Counted from the stretch's first letter, positions 37,779-46,121 are shown. The stretch is 64,000 nt of DNA from Chitinophaga sp. XS-30 (GCF_008086345.1 NZ_CP043006.1:804032-868031), one strand, 5' to 3'. Numbers and translations: made by a program. Notes: generated by a model from the sequence alone, not told the origin.

Positions 37779-37796
37779 ATGCGATTGGCATGCCAG
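37779..37796 (-). promoter_or_regulatory. Candidate sigma54 promoter of the kdp operon
   Basis: Minus strand CTGGCATGCCAATCGCAT matches the -24/-12 consensus YTGGCACGrNNNTTGCW with the exact GG-N10-GC spacing and two mismatches. The predicted start is about 150 bases before kdpF, leaving a long leader. The gene immediately upstream encodes a sigma54 activator. Confidence 0.65.
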
Positions 37797-37856
37797 ATGT
37801 CATAACCATCTGGTATTCATAGCAATGGAAAGATCATGCAGCATGGGATACCATGC
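37793..37856. promoter_or_regulatory. Dyads upstream of the kdp sigma54 promoter (possible activator sites)
   Basis: Two inverted repeats: ccagatg (37793-37799)/catctgg (37807-37813) with a 7-base spacer, overlapping the -24 flank, and gcatgg (37841-37846)/ccatgc (37851-37856). The second, about 50-60 bases upstream, is in the usual place for an NtrC-type enhancer site. Further up, a direct repeat gcagaaanggaa begins at 37855 and 37874. Confidence 0.45.
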
Positions 37857-37889
37857 AGAAACGGAAGGGTTTTGCAGAAATGGAAAGGG

Positions 37890-39230
37890 TTATTGGATAT
37901 TATACTCCCTGATCTTGCTGTATAAAGTGGTCAGCCCGATCTGCAGCAGTTCGGCCGCTTTTGTTTTGTTGCCTTTTGTTTGTTGCAGTACGCGGATGAT
38001 ATGTTGTTTCTCCATATCCGCCAGGGTTAGTGAAGAGCCGGTACCGGCCGGTGCGGAAAAATGAAACTCGAAGGGGAGAAGGGATGTATCCAGCACGGGG
38101 CCTTCCGCGAGGATCACGGCCCTTTCTATGACGTTGCGCAGCTCCCGTATATTGCCTTTCCAGTGGTGCTGCTGCAGGGCTTTTACAAAACTGTCGTCCA
38201 TGCCCGTGATCTTTTTGCCGTTCTTCGGCGCCAGCTGCCGGAGGAAGAAGGTGGCGAGCAGGGGAACGTCTTTTCGCCGCTCCTGAAGGGACGGGAGCTT
38301 TATCTGAAAGGCGGACAAGCGGTAGAACAGGTCCGCACGAAATTGCCCGTTTTCGATATCCTGGTCCAGCTGGCGGTTGGTAGCGGCAATGATGCGGATA
38401 TTGGCCGTAACGGGTTTCGCATCGCCTACTTTGTAGAATTCACGGGTTTCCAGCACACGCAACAGCTTGGCTTGCAGCTCCAGCGGCATTTCCCCGATCT
38501 CGTCCAGGAAAACGGTGCCATTCCGGGCTTCTTCCAGGAATCCTTTCTTGTCCCGCACGGCGCCGGTGAATGCGCCGGCTTTATGCCCGAACAATTCGCT
38601 TTCCAGGATGTCTTTCCCGAAAGCGCTGCAATTCACCGCAACAAAAGGTTCCTTGCTCCGCTGGCTGGCGCGGTGGATCGCCTGTGCGAACACCTCTTTT
38701 CCGACACCGGTTTCCCCGAGCAGCAAAACGGTCACGTCCGTGGGGGCTACTTTCCGGGCCAATGCTATCGCTTCTTTTATTTCGGCGGACTGGCCGATGA
38801 TATTGTCAAAATCATATTTCCCGCCGATCCGGTTTTCCAGGGAGCGGATACGGAACTGCAGCATCGCTTTGTCCATCGCTTTGCTGACCAACGGGAGAAG
38901 CCGGTTATTATCGTCCCCTTTCGTGAGGTAGTCGAATGCTCCGCTTTTGATCGCTTTTACGCCGTCAGGGATGTTGCCGTATGCGGTCAGCACAATGATC
39001 TCCGTTTCCGGATATTTTACTTTGATGGCTTCAGATAACGTAACACCATCCGCATCCGGAAGTTTTACATCGGAGAGTATCACCTGCACTTCTTCCCGTT
39101 CCAGAAGCTTCCAGGCGGCTTTCGCATTTGCGGCTTCCGATACGGTGTACCCTTCCAGGGTCAGCAGCTTTACCAACAGCCTGCGCAGCTGGTCTTCATC
39201 GTCTATGATCAGAATATGGCCTTTGGACAT
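37890..39230 (-). CDS. Sigma54-dependent NtrC-type response regulator (likely kdp activator)
   Basis: 446 residues: receiver domain with Asp54 (ILSDVKLPD), AAA+ domain with Walker A GETGVGKE (172-179), the sigma54-contact loop GAFTGA (219-224), Walker B GTVFLDEIGEM and R-fingers, then a Fis-type helix-turn-helix (GNKTKAAELLQIGLTTLYSKIREYNIQ). It hydrolyses ATP to open sigma54 promoters. Placed between the ku-ligD group (36 bases after the DUF4199 stop) and kdpF on the same strand. No KdpE-like OmpR-family regulator exists in the window, so this protein is the natural partner of the kdp kinase. Confidence 0.95.
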   Translation of the reverse strand: MSKGHILIIDDEDQLRRLLVKLLTLEGYTVSEAANAKAAWKLLEREEVQVILSDVKLPDADGVTLSEAIKVKYPETEIIVLTAYGNIPDGVKAIKSGAFDYLTKGDDNNRLLPLVSKAMDKAMLQFRIRSLENRIGGKYDFDNIIGQSAEIKEAIALARKVAPTDVTVLLLGETGVGKEVFAQAIHRASQRSKEPFVAVNCSAFGKDILESELFGHKAGAFTGAVRDKKGFLEEARNGTVFLDEIGEMPLELQAKLLRVLETREFYKVGDAKPVTANIRIIAATNRQLDQDIENGQFRADLFYRLSAFQIKLPSLQERRKDVPLLATFFLRQLAPKNGKKITGMDDSFVKALQQHHWKGNIRELRNVIERAVILAEGPVLDTSLLPFEFHFSAPAGTGSSLTLADMEKQHIIRVLQQTKGNKTKAAELLQIGLTTLYSKIREYNIQ

Positions 39231-39266
39231 GGGAGCAAAGGTACAGGGATTCTGCGATCTGCGGGC

Positions 39267-39767
39267 CTATCTTGCCGAAGGTGTTTTCTGGTTGCGCTTC
39301 ACGGTCACTGCACCCAGCAAAGCTGCCAGCATGCCCAGTACCCCATTCGTAAAAAACACATTGCTCAGCAGGAATATCCAGAAACCTGTCCTTCTGTCGT
39401 CACTGTATTCACTGATTTGACGCCCGTCCTGCGAAGGGATATCTACGGTCTCTACGGTGGCCGCGGGTTCTGTTGCCAGGTGAAAAATAATGGTGGCCGC
39501 CGCCACGATGCAGATGATGATCCCCGCCGTGATAAGCCCCGCCACAAAAAGATTGCCCAGCGATGCCCTGCCGCCCATCGCCTTGTTGGAATGGATGACG
39601 GCCAGCAGCGTTCCGATGAATAAAATTCCATTCACAATATAACCGGTCCACAGGTCCGAGAACCAGGTGGTCATATAAAACACCATGGTCAGCGCAATGC
39701 ATATGGCCGATGTGATAAATCCGTAGATAATAGCCAGCCGGAGCGGTGATTGGTTTGTTGCCTGCAT
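39267..39767 (-). CDS. DUF4199-like integral membrane protein
   Basis: 166 residues with four hydrophobic segments (about 11-33, 38-60, 71-97, 126-152) and the small-residue pattern GNLFVAGLITAGIIICIVAAATIIFHL seen in DUF4199 proteins of Bacteroidota. Function unknown. It follows the short membrane-protein gene by ten bases and precedes the sigma54 activator by 36 bases, so it looks like part of one long unit starting at ku. Confidence 0.7.
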   Translation of the reverse strand: MQATNQSPLRLAIIYGFITSAICIALTMVFYMTTWFSDLWTGYIVNGILFIGTLLAVIHSNKAMGGRASLGNLFVAGLITAGIIICIVAAATIIFHLATEPAATVETVDIPSQDGRQISEYSDDRRTGFWIFLLSNVFFTNGVLGMLAALLGAVTVKRNQKTPSAR

Positions 39768-39777
39768 ATCCTGTGTT

Positions 39778-39939
39778 TTAAAGTGAATGATCTTTTTTAC
39801 CGTTCATGATCTGCCGCCGGAAACGGGTGAGCCTGCAATGCAGCTTCCTCAACCATTCATCCCGGCGGGGAGATGTAATGATAAAGCCAATAAACATGCC
39901 TAGCATGAAGCCTTTTTTGAATTGCCTGTTCATACTCAT
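39778..39939 (-). CDS. Small YtxH-like membrane protein
   Basis: 53 residues from the ATG at 39939, two bases after the ligD stop; an earlier frame start at 39996 would lie inside ligD. It has a glycine-rich membrane segment (KGFMLGMFIGFIITSPRRDEW) followed by a basic tail, like YtxH/gas-vesicle-type stress peptides, whose motif is a Gly-rich helix followed by sPrsG/RdElR. Function unknown. Confidence 0.6.
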   Translation of the reverse strand: MSMNRQFKKGFMLGMFIGFIITSPRRDEWLRKLHCRLTRFRRQIMNGKKDHSL

Positions 39940-39941
39940 CG

Positions 39942-42638
39942 CTATTGTTTTAGTACGGTTTTCAGGTTGTTCTTTACCCGGGAGATCCCGTCCCATATAT
40001 CGCCGTGTTTTTCCAGCCGTTTCAGGGTATTCCCGATGTGAAAGTTCCGGATATCCAGTTTTTTGTTGACCTCTTTCCAGTGCAGGGGTGTGGATACGGT
40101 TGCACCTGGACGGGGGCGGGCGGAATACGGCGCGGCTATCGTCTGTCCCCGGCTGTTCTGCAGGAAGTCGATATACACTTTTTTCTTCCGGCGGGATTTT
40201 GCGCGGATCACACTGGTTACTTCCGGCAGCTGCGCATGCGCCTCATTGGCAATGTACTCCGCGAACAGCCGGCAGGTCTCGTATGCATATTTCGCTCCTG
40301 TGGGAATATAAATATGCATGCCGCTGGCGCCGGAAGTCTTCACGAATGACTGGATGTTATACCCTTCCAGTATTTTATGCACAACGTTGGCCGTGTCCAC
40401 CACATGTTCAAATGCAATATCTTCCGGATCAAGATCAATGACGATATAGTCCGGGTAATCCGGTTTGGCTGTGCGCGACAGCCAGGGATTGATCTCTATG
40501 CAGCCCAGGTTGATCATATACGCCAGGGTTGCGGTATTGTTGCAGACCAGGTAGTCCACATTCTTGCCGGTAGATTCCGACAGCACCGGAAAGGTCTTCA
40601 GCCAGGAGGGAACGGAGCCCAGGTCCAGATCTTTCTGGTAAAAGCTCATGCCCTTGATGCCGTTGGGGAAACGGTGTAATGACAAGGGCCGGTCTTTCAG
40701 GTAGGGCAGCAGATAGTCCGCTGCGGACAAATAATAGTCTATCAACTCCCCCTTGGTGATCTTTTCATCAGGCCAGTAGATCTTCTGCTGATTGGTGAGT
40801 GGTACATTGCGGTTGCCGAGACGCAGGCTGCGTTCATTCCTGTCCCCGGCTTTGGTTGCCGCTTTTGCTGAAGATCCGGATTTCCGCGGGCGGCTTTTTG
40901 CTGCCGGCGTGGCCTTTTTCGATGCAGATGCGGCAGAAGAACTGCTCCCGCTTTTCTTCCGGGTTGCCGCAGGCGGTTTGCCGGATGCGCGCTTTACAGC
41001 AGCGCCCTTCTTTTTCCTGGTGTCAGGCATGGTTTTCAAATGTTTTGGCAGCTCCTTTTTCACTTCCGCCGCCGGTTTATCTTCCCGCATGGCCACAAAG
41101 ACCGGCTGGCGGAAAATCCCTTCGCCGGTCCACTCGGAGAACTTCACTTCACATACCAGTTCAGGTTCCACCCAGGTGACCGGCATATTGGTTTTTATTT
41201 TTGTGCTGAATGGCGAGGTTTCCCGGCGGTAAGGCTGCAGTCTTTCAAACATCGCTTTGAGTGACTGTTGATCGAAACCGCCGCCGCAATGGCCGGCATA
41301 CCGCAGTTTGCCGTTGTCGTACACACCGAGGATCAGTGCTCCCATCCGCTTCCGGCCTCCCCGCGGCTCCGTATATCCGCAGATGATCGCCTCCTGCCTG
41401 TTAAGCACTTTTATCTTCAGCCAGTTCTGGCTCCGGACGCCTTCGGCATAATTGCTCTCTCCATTCTTCGCGATGATCCCTTCCCATCCCGCTTTAACGG
41501 CATCTTCAAATAACTTTATTCCTTTTTCGGCCTTGTGGCCGGAGTACTGCACTACCGCATCATTCAGCTGCCGGACGATCTCCTCCAACAACGCCTTGCG
41601 CTCGATCAGGGTCATATCCGTCAGGTGATGCCCGTCAAGATAAAGGAGATCAAATACCGCATAGGTCAGCTTCCCTTTTCCGGTGGTCTTGTATTGCTGC
41701 AGGGCCTGGAAGTCCGACCGGCCTTTGGCGCCCAGCACCACCACCTCGCCGTCAAGCACCACATTATGCGGAATTTTCTCCACGGCTTTTACCACCGGCG
41801 CGAACATCTCATTGAAGGAAAGCCGGTTGCGGGAATACAGCGTTGCTTCACCATCGCTGACGTTGGCAATAGCGCGGTAGCCGTCCCATTTCGTTTCAAA
41901 GATCCAGCCTTCGCGGTCGAAGGGCGCATCCACCAATGTGGCCAGCATAGGCTTGTAAATGTCTTTCATCTTTGCGCGGCCGGGCTTTGGGGTGGCTGTG
42001 GCAGACCGTTTTGCCGGGGCCTTCGCCCGTTTCGCTGCAGGCTTCCGCGTTCCGCGTTTTCCCGCCGCCTTGTTGTTTTCCGGCCCTTTCAGTTTCTCCT
42101 TTATCCGTTTTGGCGTATGATCTTCGCTGTCATATCCCTCTTTTGCATACCGGTCCCGGTGCTTGATCAGCAACCAGCTATTCTCTTCCCTTCCTTTCAT
42201 CTTCACCAGCGCAAATTCTCCTTTCAGCTTTTTGCCGTGCAGAATTATTTTCAGACTGCCGGACCGCCATTCCTGCAATGCCTGTTTATCAAAGTCTTTT
42301 CCCTTGTCATCCAGCAGCTCATACGTTCCCTGGTCCCAGATATGCACATATCCGGCGCCGTAATTCCCGGGGGGAATTTCCCCTTCAAAATCCTTGTAAT
42401 CGTAGGGATGATCTTCCACTTCCATAGCCAGGCGTTTGTCCGCCGGGTCCAGGGAAGGCCCCTTTGGCACTGCCCAGCTTTTCAGCGCTCCGTTCACCTC
42501 CAGCCGGAAGTCGTAATGCAGCCGGGAGGCATGATGCCGCTGTACAACAAAAGCGTGCGCTCCCCCGCGGGCCTTGCCGCTCCGGGGTTCCGAGGTCTGT
42601 TTAAAATCCCTTTTTTTCTTATAGGCCGCCAAACTCAT
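39942..42638 (-). CDS. ligD: Multifunctional DNA ligase D (NHEJ)
   Basis: 898 residues. Domains in order: 3'-phosphoesterase (about 1-160; FVVQRHHASRLHYDFRLE, WAVPKGPS), ATP-dependent ligase (about 220-530; catalytic Lys in FETKWDGYRA, DGEVVVL, EGIIAKNGES, KIKVLNRQEAI), a Lys/Ala/Ser-rich linker (about 540-605), and an AEP-type polymerase/primase (about 610-898; FYQKDL, VIDLDPED, SGASGMHIYIP). The order PE-LIG-POL is one of the known LigD arrangements. It joins double-strand breaks with Ku. Start overlaps the ku stop (ATGA at 42635). Confidence 0.97.
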   Translation of the reverse strand: MSLAAYKKKRDFKQTSEPRSGKARGGAHAFVVQRHHASRLHYDFRLEVNGALKSWAVPKGPSLDPADKRLAMEVEDHPYDYKDFEGEIPPGNYGAGYVHIWDQGTYELLDDKGKDFDKQALQEWRSGSLKIILHGKKLKGEFALVKMKGREENSWLLIKHRDRYAKEGYDSEDHTPKRIKEKLKGPENNKAAGKRGTRKPAAKRAKAPAKRSATATPKPGRAKMKDIYKPMLATLVDAPFDREGWIFETKWDGYRAIANVSDGEATLYSRNRLSFNEMFAPVVKAVEKIPHNVVLDGEVVVLGAKGRSDFQALQQYKTTGKGKLTYAVFDLLYLDGHHLTDMTLIERKALLEEIVRQLNDAVVQYSGHKAEKGIKLFEDAVKAGWEGIIAKNGESNYAEGVRSQNWLKIKVLNRQEAIICGYTEPRGGRKRMGALILGVYDNGKLRYAGHCGGGFDQQSLKAMFERLQPYRRETSPFSTKIKTNMPVTWVEPELVCEVKFSEWTGEGIFRQPVFVAMREDKPAAEVKKELPKHLKTMPDTRKKKGAAVKRASGKPPAATRKKSGSSSSAASASKKATPAAKSRPRKSGSSAKAATKAGDRNERSLRLGNRNVPLTNQQKIYWPDEKITKGELIDYYLSAADYLLPYLKDRPLSLHRFPNGIKGMSFYQKDLDLGSVPSWLKTFPVLSESTGKNVDYLVCNNTATLAYMINLGCIEINPWLSRTAKPDYPDYIVIDLDPEDIAFEHVVDTANVVHKILEGYNIQSFVKTSGASGMHIYIPTGAKYAYETCRLFAEYIANEAHAQLPEVTSVIRAKSRRKKKVYIDFLQNSRGQTIAAPYSARPRPGATVSTPLHWKEVNKKLDIRNFHIGNTLKRLEKHGDIWDGISRVKNNLKTVLKQ

Positions 42639-43408
42639 GATACCCGTTTTTTACTGCCAAGGCTGGCTTTCAGCTGTTCAAAAAGGTCTGTGCTCCTGGT
42701 ATGTACCACCTTCATCTTCTTCGCTGCCGGACGTTTGCCGGAAGCCTTTGCTTTAATGATCTTCATCAGGTCCTTTCTGTATTCATCTTTATATTGGGTG
42801 ATGTCAAACGGTTCCGACCATTGCTCTACCAACTTTGCCGCCATATCGATCTCCTTCTTCGATATTTTCACGTTGGAGGGCAGCGCAAGATCACCAGGTT
42901 CCCGGATCTCCTCTGCAAAGCGCAGCCGGTGCAGCATGAGGTAATTGTCCCTGGCGCGCACCAGCGCAAGGCTGGTCTGGGAACGCAGTACGAAAAGGCT
43001 TACGCCTACTTTGCCGGTCTTCTCCAGCGTTCGCACCAACAACTCATACGCCTTGACGCCGCTTTTCTGCGGTTCAATGAAATAGGCCGACTCGAAGTAC
43101 AGGGCATCGATCTCCGAGGTCTCCACAAAAGTGGATATTTCTATGGTCTTGCTCTTCTCCGGGCTGGCCGCTTCAAAATCGGCATCATTCAGCACGATGT
43201 ATTCATCATTATAGTTGTACGCTTTCACGATGTTTTCCCAGGCCACTTCCTTTCCTGTGTTCTCATTCACCCGCCGGAAGCGGATATGGGCATGATCTTT
43301 CTTGTCCAGCATATCCAGGTCGAGGCGGCTCTCCTGTATGGCGCTGTATAATTTAACCGGAATGTTCACCAGCCCGAAGCCGATGCTGCCTGTCCATAAA
43401 GCTCTCAT
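42635..43408 (-). CDS. ku: Ku protein (bacterial NHEJ)
   Basis: 257 residues; MRALWTGSIGFGLVNIPVKLYSA is the characteristic N-terminus, followed by HIRFRRVNENTGKEV and the Ku core to about residue 250 with a basic C-terminal tail. Homodimeric ring that binds DNA ends and recruits LigD. First gene of ku-ligD-YtxH-like-DUF4199, possibly also including the sigma54 activator. A TGGTA-N6-TTGTT motif lies 28-43 bases upstream of the start. Confidence 0.97.
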   Translation of the reverse strand: MRALWTGSIGFGLVNIPVKLYSAIQESRLDLDMLDKKDHAHIRFRRVNENTGKEVAWENIVKAYNYNDEYIVLNDADFEAASPEKSKTIEISTFVETSEIDALYFESAYFIEPQKSGVKAYELLVRTLEKTGKVGVSLFVLRSQTSLALVRARDNYLMLHRLRFAEEIREPGDLALPSNVKISKKEIDMAAKLVEQWSEPFDITQYKDEYRKDLMKIIKAKASGKRPAAKKMKVVHTRSTDLFEQLKASLGSKKRVS

Positions 43409-43435
43409 ACGGATACATTTTTATACCTGTATAAC

Positions 43436-43451
43436 AACAATCATTATACCA
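43436..43451 (-). promoter_or_regulatory. Sigma54-like motif upstream of ku-ligD
   Basis: Minus strand TGGTATAATGATTGTT has the TGGnA-N6-TTGnT layout shared with neighbouring stress genes. The predicted start would leave a leader of about 15-20 bases before the ku ATG. Confidence 0.45.
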
Positions 43452-43459
43452 GCAGGCAC

Positions 43460-43487
43460 AAAAAAACCGTCCCGTAGAACGGGACGG
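43460..43487 (-). terminator. Orphan intrinsic terminator upstream of ku
   Basis: Perfect 9-bp stem (ccgtcccgt 43467-43475, acgggacgg 43479-43487) with a 3-base loop, followed on the minus strand by seven T. No annotated minus-strand gene ends here. It either insulates the ku promoter or ends a small RNA. Confidence 0.75.
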
Positions 43488-43592
43488 ACGTCATCCTTAT
43501 AAATATGCATAACTATGGGGGAATAGTATCGGAAAACGGGTAAGGTTAAAGTTTCTATAAGATCGTATTTCAATTATTGGGCCATAATGAAG

Positions 43593-43608
43593 TGGCATGC
43601 CTTTTGGA
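43593..43608 (+). promoter_or_regulatory. Sigma54-like motif upstream of the 123-aa conserved gene
   Basis: TGGCATGCCTTTTGGA: perfect TGGCA at -24 and TTGGA at the -12 position, 16 bases overall. Predicted start about 20 bases before the ATG at 43640. Confidence 0.5.
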
Positions 43609-43639
43609 TTTTATACCCCTGAACTAAAACACTCTTTTT

Positions 43640-44011
43640 ATGGAAAATCCAGTGCCTAACAATAAACCCGGTGAAATGAACACATTATCCCAGATATTGA
43701 ACAAACTGCATTCAAAAGGGTACGACAACGAATTCAAGATGTCTGATCACGGCAGAATGCAATCGCCCACCGGAGAAAAGATCTACGACCCGGAAGATCT
43801 GATGATCATCAAGACCTACCGGTTCGAAGGAGAGTCCGACCCTTCGGATAACTCCGTGCTGTACCTGCTGGAGGACAAGGATGGCAACATCGGGTATGTG
43901 ATGGATGCATATGGTATGTACACCTCTCATGATGAATCGGGGTTTGATTCTTTTGTGCAGAAGATCCCGGTAGAGGACAGGGAAGAACAGATCATATTTG
44001 GTGGTCTGTAG
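43640..44011 (+). CDS. Conserved 123-residue protein of Bacteroidota, function unknown
   Basis: Small soluble acidic protein. The pattern LNKLHSKGYDNEFKM, DPEDLMIIKTYRFEGESDPSDNSVLY and DKDGNIGYVMDAYGMYTS matches a widespread Bacteroidota family sometimes misnamed phosphoribosylpyrophosphate synthetase; it has no PRPP-binding motif and is far too short for that enzyme. Single gene with its own terminator and a sigma54-like motif just upstream, in a neighbourhood of stress genes. Role unknown. Confidence 0.85.
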   Translation: MENPVPNNKPGEMNTLSQILNKLHSKGYDNEFKMSDHGRMQSPTGEKIYDPEDLMIIKTYRFEGESDPSDNSVLYLLEDKDGNIGYVMDAYGMYTSHDESGFDSFVQKIPVEDREEQIIFGGL

Positions 44012-44041
44012 TGCAGCAGCGATCAGGTGAACTGAAAAAGT

Positions 44042-44074
44042 AGAGATGCGAACACGGCATCTCTGCTTTTTTTT
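44042..44074 (+). terminator. Intrinsic terminator of the 123-aa gene
   Basis: agagatgc (44042-44049) and gcatctct (44057-44064) form an 8-bp stem with a 7-base loop, followed by gc and eight T. Confidence 0.88.
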
Positions 44075-44164
44075 GTGGGGATCAGGGTACACAGTGCGCG
44101 GGTATTCCCCGGTTCTTTCGTCCCCTATCCATGATATCCACAATATTCGTGTGCGATCCATTGC

Positions 44165-45034
44165 TTAACCGTTAACGATCTCTCCTCCATTTGGGTGCAG
44201 TATTTGACCAGACATATAACTGGCGTCATCTGAAGCGAGGAATACATAACACGGCGCTACTTCCGCAGGCTGGCCTGCGCGTTTCAGCGGCACATCGGAG
44301 CCGAAAGCTGCTACATGCGAAGCAGGGAAAGTAGCCGGGATGAGGGGCGTCCAGATCGGCCCGGGCGCTACGCCGTTCACCCGTATGCCTTTGGGCGCCA
44401 GCATGGATGACAGCGATCGTGTAAAAGCAACGATCGCGCCCTTGGTGGCGGAATAATCCAGCAGATGCCCGCTGCCGCGATACGCCGTGACAGAAGTGGT
44501 ATTGATAATAGCGCTGCCCTTGCGCATAAAAGGCAGGGCCGCCTTTACCAGATAGAATTGAGCAAAAATGTTGATGGAAAAAGTTTTTACCAGCTGCTCC
44601 GCCGTAATGTCCTCGATTTTCTTTTGCGGGTATTGCACGGCAGCGTTGTTCACCAGAATGTCGATACGCCCGAATGCTTTCACCACCTGGCGAACGATCT
44701 TTTCACATTGCCGTTCCCTTGCAATATCTCCTGCAATGAGCAGCGCTTTGCGCCCACAGGCTTCCACCTGCGCGGCCGTTTCGGCAGCGTCATTATCCTC
44801 ATCCAGGTATGCGATGGCCACATCTGCGCCTTCGGCGGCAAACGCCAGGGCCACGGCACGTCCGATACCGCTGTCTCCCCCGGTGATCACCGCTACCTTG
44901 TTATGCAGTCTGCCGCCGGCCGCCACTTTCCCGGGTGCGGACACAGGCAGGGGAACCATTTTCGATTCGATACCCGGCTGCCGTTGCTGATGCTGAGGTG
45001 GACGCACCTCCTTTTTGGGCTGCGATTTTTGCAT
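44165..45034 (-). CDS. SDR-family oxidoreductase, YghA-like
   Basis: 289 residues from the ATG at 45034 (an earlier in-frame ATG at 45064 adds ten). A hydrophilic N-terminal extension rich in Gln and Pro precedes the Rossmann motif TGGDSGIGRAVALAFAAEGAD; NNAAVQYP, Ser (NTTSVTAYRGSG) and Y-x3-K (YSATK) are present; it ends GQILHPNGGEIVNG. This is the YghA/YdaD-type general-stress SDR family. A perfect -24-like TGGCACGG lies at 45066-45073 on its strand but the -12 half is poor. Substrate unknown. Confidence 0.9.
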   Translation of the reverse strand: MQKSQPKKEVRPPQHQQRQPGIESKMVPLPVSAPGKVAAGGRLHNKVAVITGGDSGIGRAVALAFAAEGADVAIAYLDEDNDAAETAAQVEACGRKALLIAGDIARERQCEKIVRQVVKAFGRIDILVNNAAVQYPQKKIEDITAEQLVKTFSINIFAQFYLVKAALPFMRKGSAIINTTSVTAYRGSGHLLDYSATKGAIVAFTRSLSSMLAPKGIRVNGVAPGPIWTPLIPATFPASHVAAFGSDVPLKRAGQPAEVAPCYVFLASDDASYMSGQILHPNGGEIVNG

Positions 45035-45111
45035 GGGGTGTTTTTTTAAAAACAAAGGACCCATACCGTGCCATACAGCACTGTATCGATCCTTTGATAT
45101 GAAAAATGAAA

Positions 45112-45711
45112 TTAGTTCTCGGCCATCGCCTCTTCATTTACAGAAGATTCCGCGATCCGGGTCAGCAAAACATCTGTTTCTTTTTCTTCAGACAAGGTCT
45201 GCTCCAGCAGATCAGCGGCGGCAGTATGCCCCATATGGTTGGCAAGGGTACGCAGGCTGCCGTACGCGGCAATCTCGTAATGCTCTACTTTCTGCGCGGC
45301 AATGATCAGCCCCGCATCCAGCACTACGGATTCTTCCTCCTCCTGGATCAGTTCCTGGGCTTCCGCTACCAGCCCTTCCATGGCTTCGCATTTTTTGCCC
45401 GCGGGTTTTACGCCCATGAGGTCAAATATCTCCTCCAGGCGGCTGACATGTTCCTTCGTTACTTCCAGATGATCGGCAAAAGCATTGGCCAGATCTTCGG
45501 TAGTTGAGGCTTTTCGCATTTTAGGCAGCGCCTTTACCAGGTGTTTTTCCGCCCAGTAAATGTCCTTCAGCTCATCCATGAACAGCTGATGGAACTTTGA
45601 GTTTTCCATTTCAGGCCCTGGTTTCCTGCTGCCATTCTTTTGTGCAGGGGTGCCGTTTTTCCGGGCGGCAGTTGTTTTGGTATTGCTCCGGGTATTCTTG
45701 TTCGTAGCCAT
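45112..45711 (-). CDS. DUF892 ferritin-like protein (YciE/YciF type)
   Basis: 199 residues. A basic, Lys/Asn/Thr/Ala-rich N-terminal tail (about 1-35) precedes the four-helix ferritin-like domain: FHQLFMDELKDIYWAEKHLVKALPK, DHLEVTKEHVSRLEEIF, DAGLIIAAQKVEHYEIAAYG, LLEQTLSEEKETDVLLTRIAE; the carboxylates and His expected at a di-iron site are present. YciE/F proteins are stress- and stationary-phase-induced. The basic tail is unusual and may bind nucleic acid (inference). It follows the proline-rich gene by 44 bases. Confidence 0.92.
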   Translation of the reverse strand: MATNKNTRSNTKTTAARKNGTPAQKNGSRKPGPEMENSKFHQLFMDELKDIYWAEKHLVKALPKMRKASTTEDLANAFADHLEVTKEHVSRLEEIFDLMGVKPAGKKCEAMEGLVAEAQELIQEEEESVVLDAGLIIAAQKVEHYEIAAYGSLRTLANHMGHTAAADLLEQTLSEEKETDVLLTRIAESSVNEEAMAEN

Positions 45712-45755
45712 TGTATTAAGTTTTTATACGGTGATTTATTCAGGCAATGTGAAAA

Positions 45756-46121
45756 TTATTTATTGGGAAAGGGGAAACGATCACGTTTGTCTACCAGGCT
45801 CTCTGTATCCCTGTCATCTTCCACTAACAGATCAGGGGAGCGTTCCTGCACATCATTGTTCTCTTCACTTTCTCCTTTATCCGGCATCTGCGGTTTCGGG
45901 CCCTGTTCTGGTCCTTCCGTGGGCAGCGTTTGCGGATTGCTGGGTTTACGGTCTATTTCCCGTTTTGGAATCTCGTCGGGGATTTCCTGCGTCTCTGTCA
46001 CACGGTCATTACCCGGTTTCGGCTGGCCACCGCCTTCGCCATGGCCGCCCTTTTCCGGTCCCGGTGGCTGCTGACCCTGCCCCGGTTTGGGTTGCTGGGG
46101 ATGATTAACTTCGCTTTTCAT
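45756..46121 (-). CDS. Disordered Pro/Glu/Gly-rich protein, function unknown
   Basis: 121 residues with strong low complexity: many PKPGQGQQPPGPEKGG-type runs, then acidic segments (ESEENNDVQERSPDLLVEDD). No hydrophobic core, no signal peptide, no Cys. Such hydrophilin-like proteins can act as desiccation or osmotic protectants; that is inference from composition. It precedes the DUF892 gene on the same strand and carries a TGGAA-N6-TTGAA motif upstream. Confidence 0.7.
   Translation of the reverse strand: MKSEVNHPQQPKPGQGQQPPGPEKGGHGEGGGQPKPGNDRVTETQEIPDEIPKREIDRKPSNPQTLPTEGPEQGPKPQMPDKGESEENNDVQERSPDLLVEDDRDTESLVDKRDRFPFPNK

Noticed and set aside
37855..37888. Short direct repeat gcagaaanggaa as a CRISPR or iteron array
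   Set aside because: Only two copies with a 19-base period; no array. Kept only as a note beside the kdp promoter.
41535..42944. 469-codon frame opposite ligD/ku
   Set aside because: Antisense of ligD and ku, whose motifs are all in the minus frame.
43640..44011. Phosphoribosylpyrophosphate synthetase
   Set aside because: The name is used for this family in databases, but the protein lacks a PRPP loop and is less than half the needed length.
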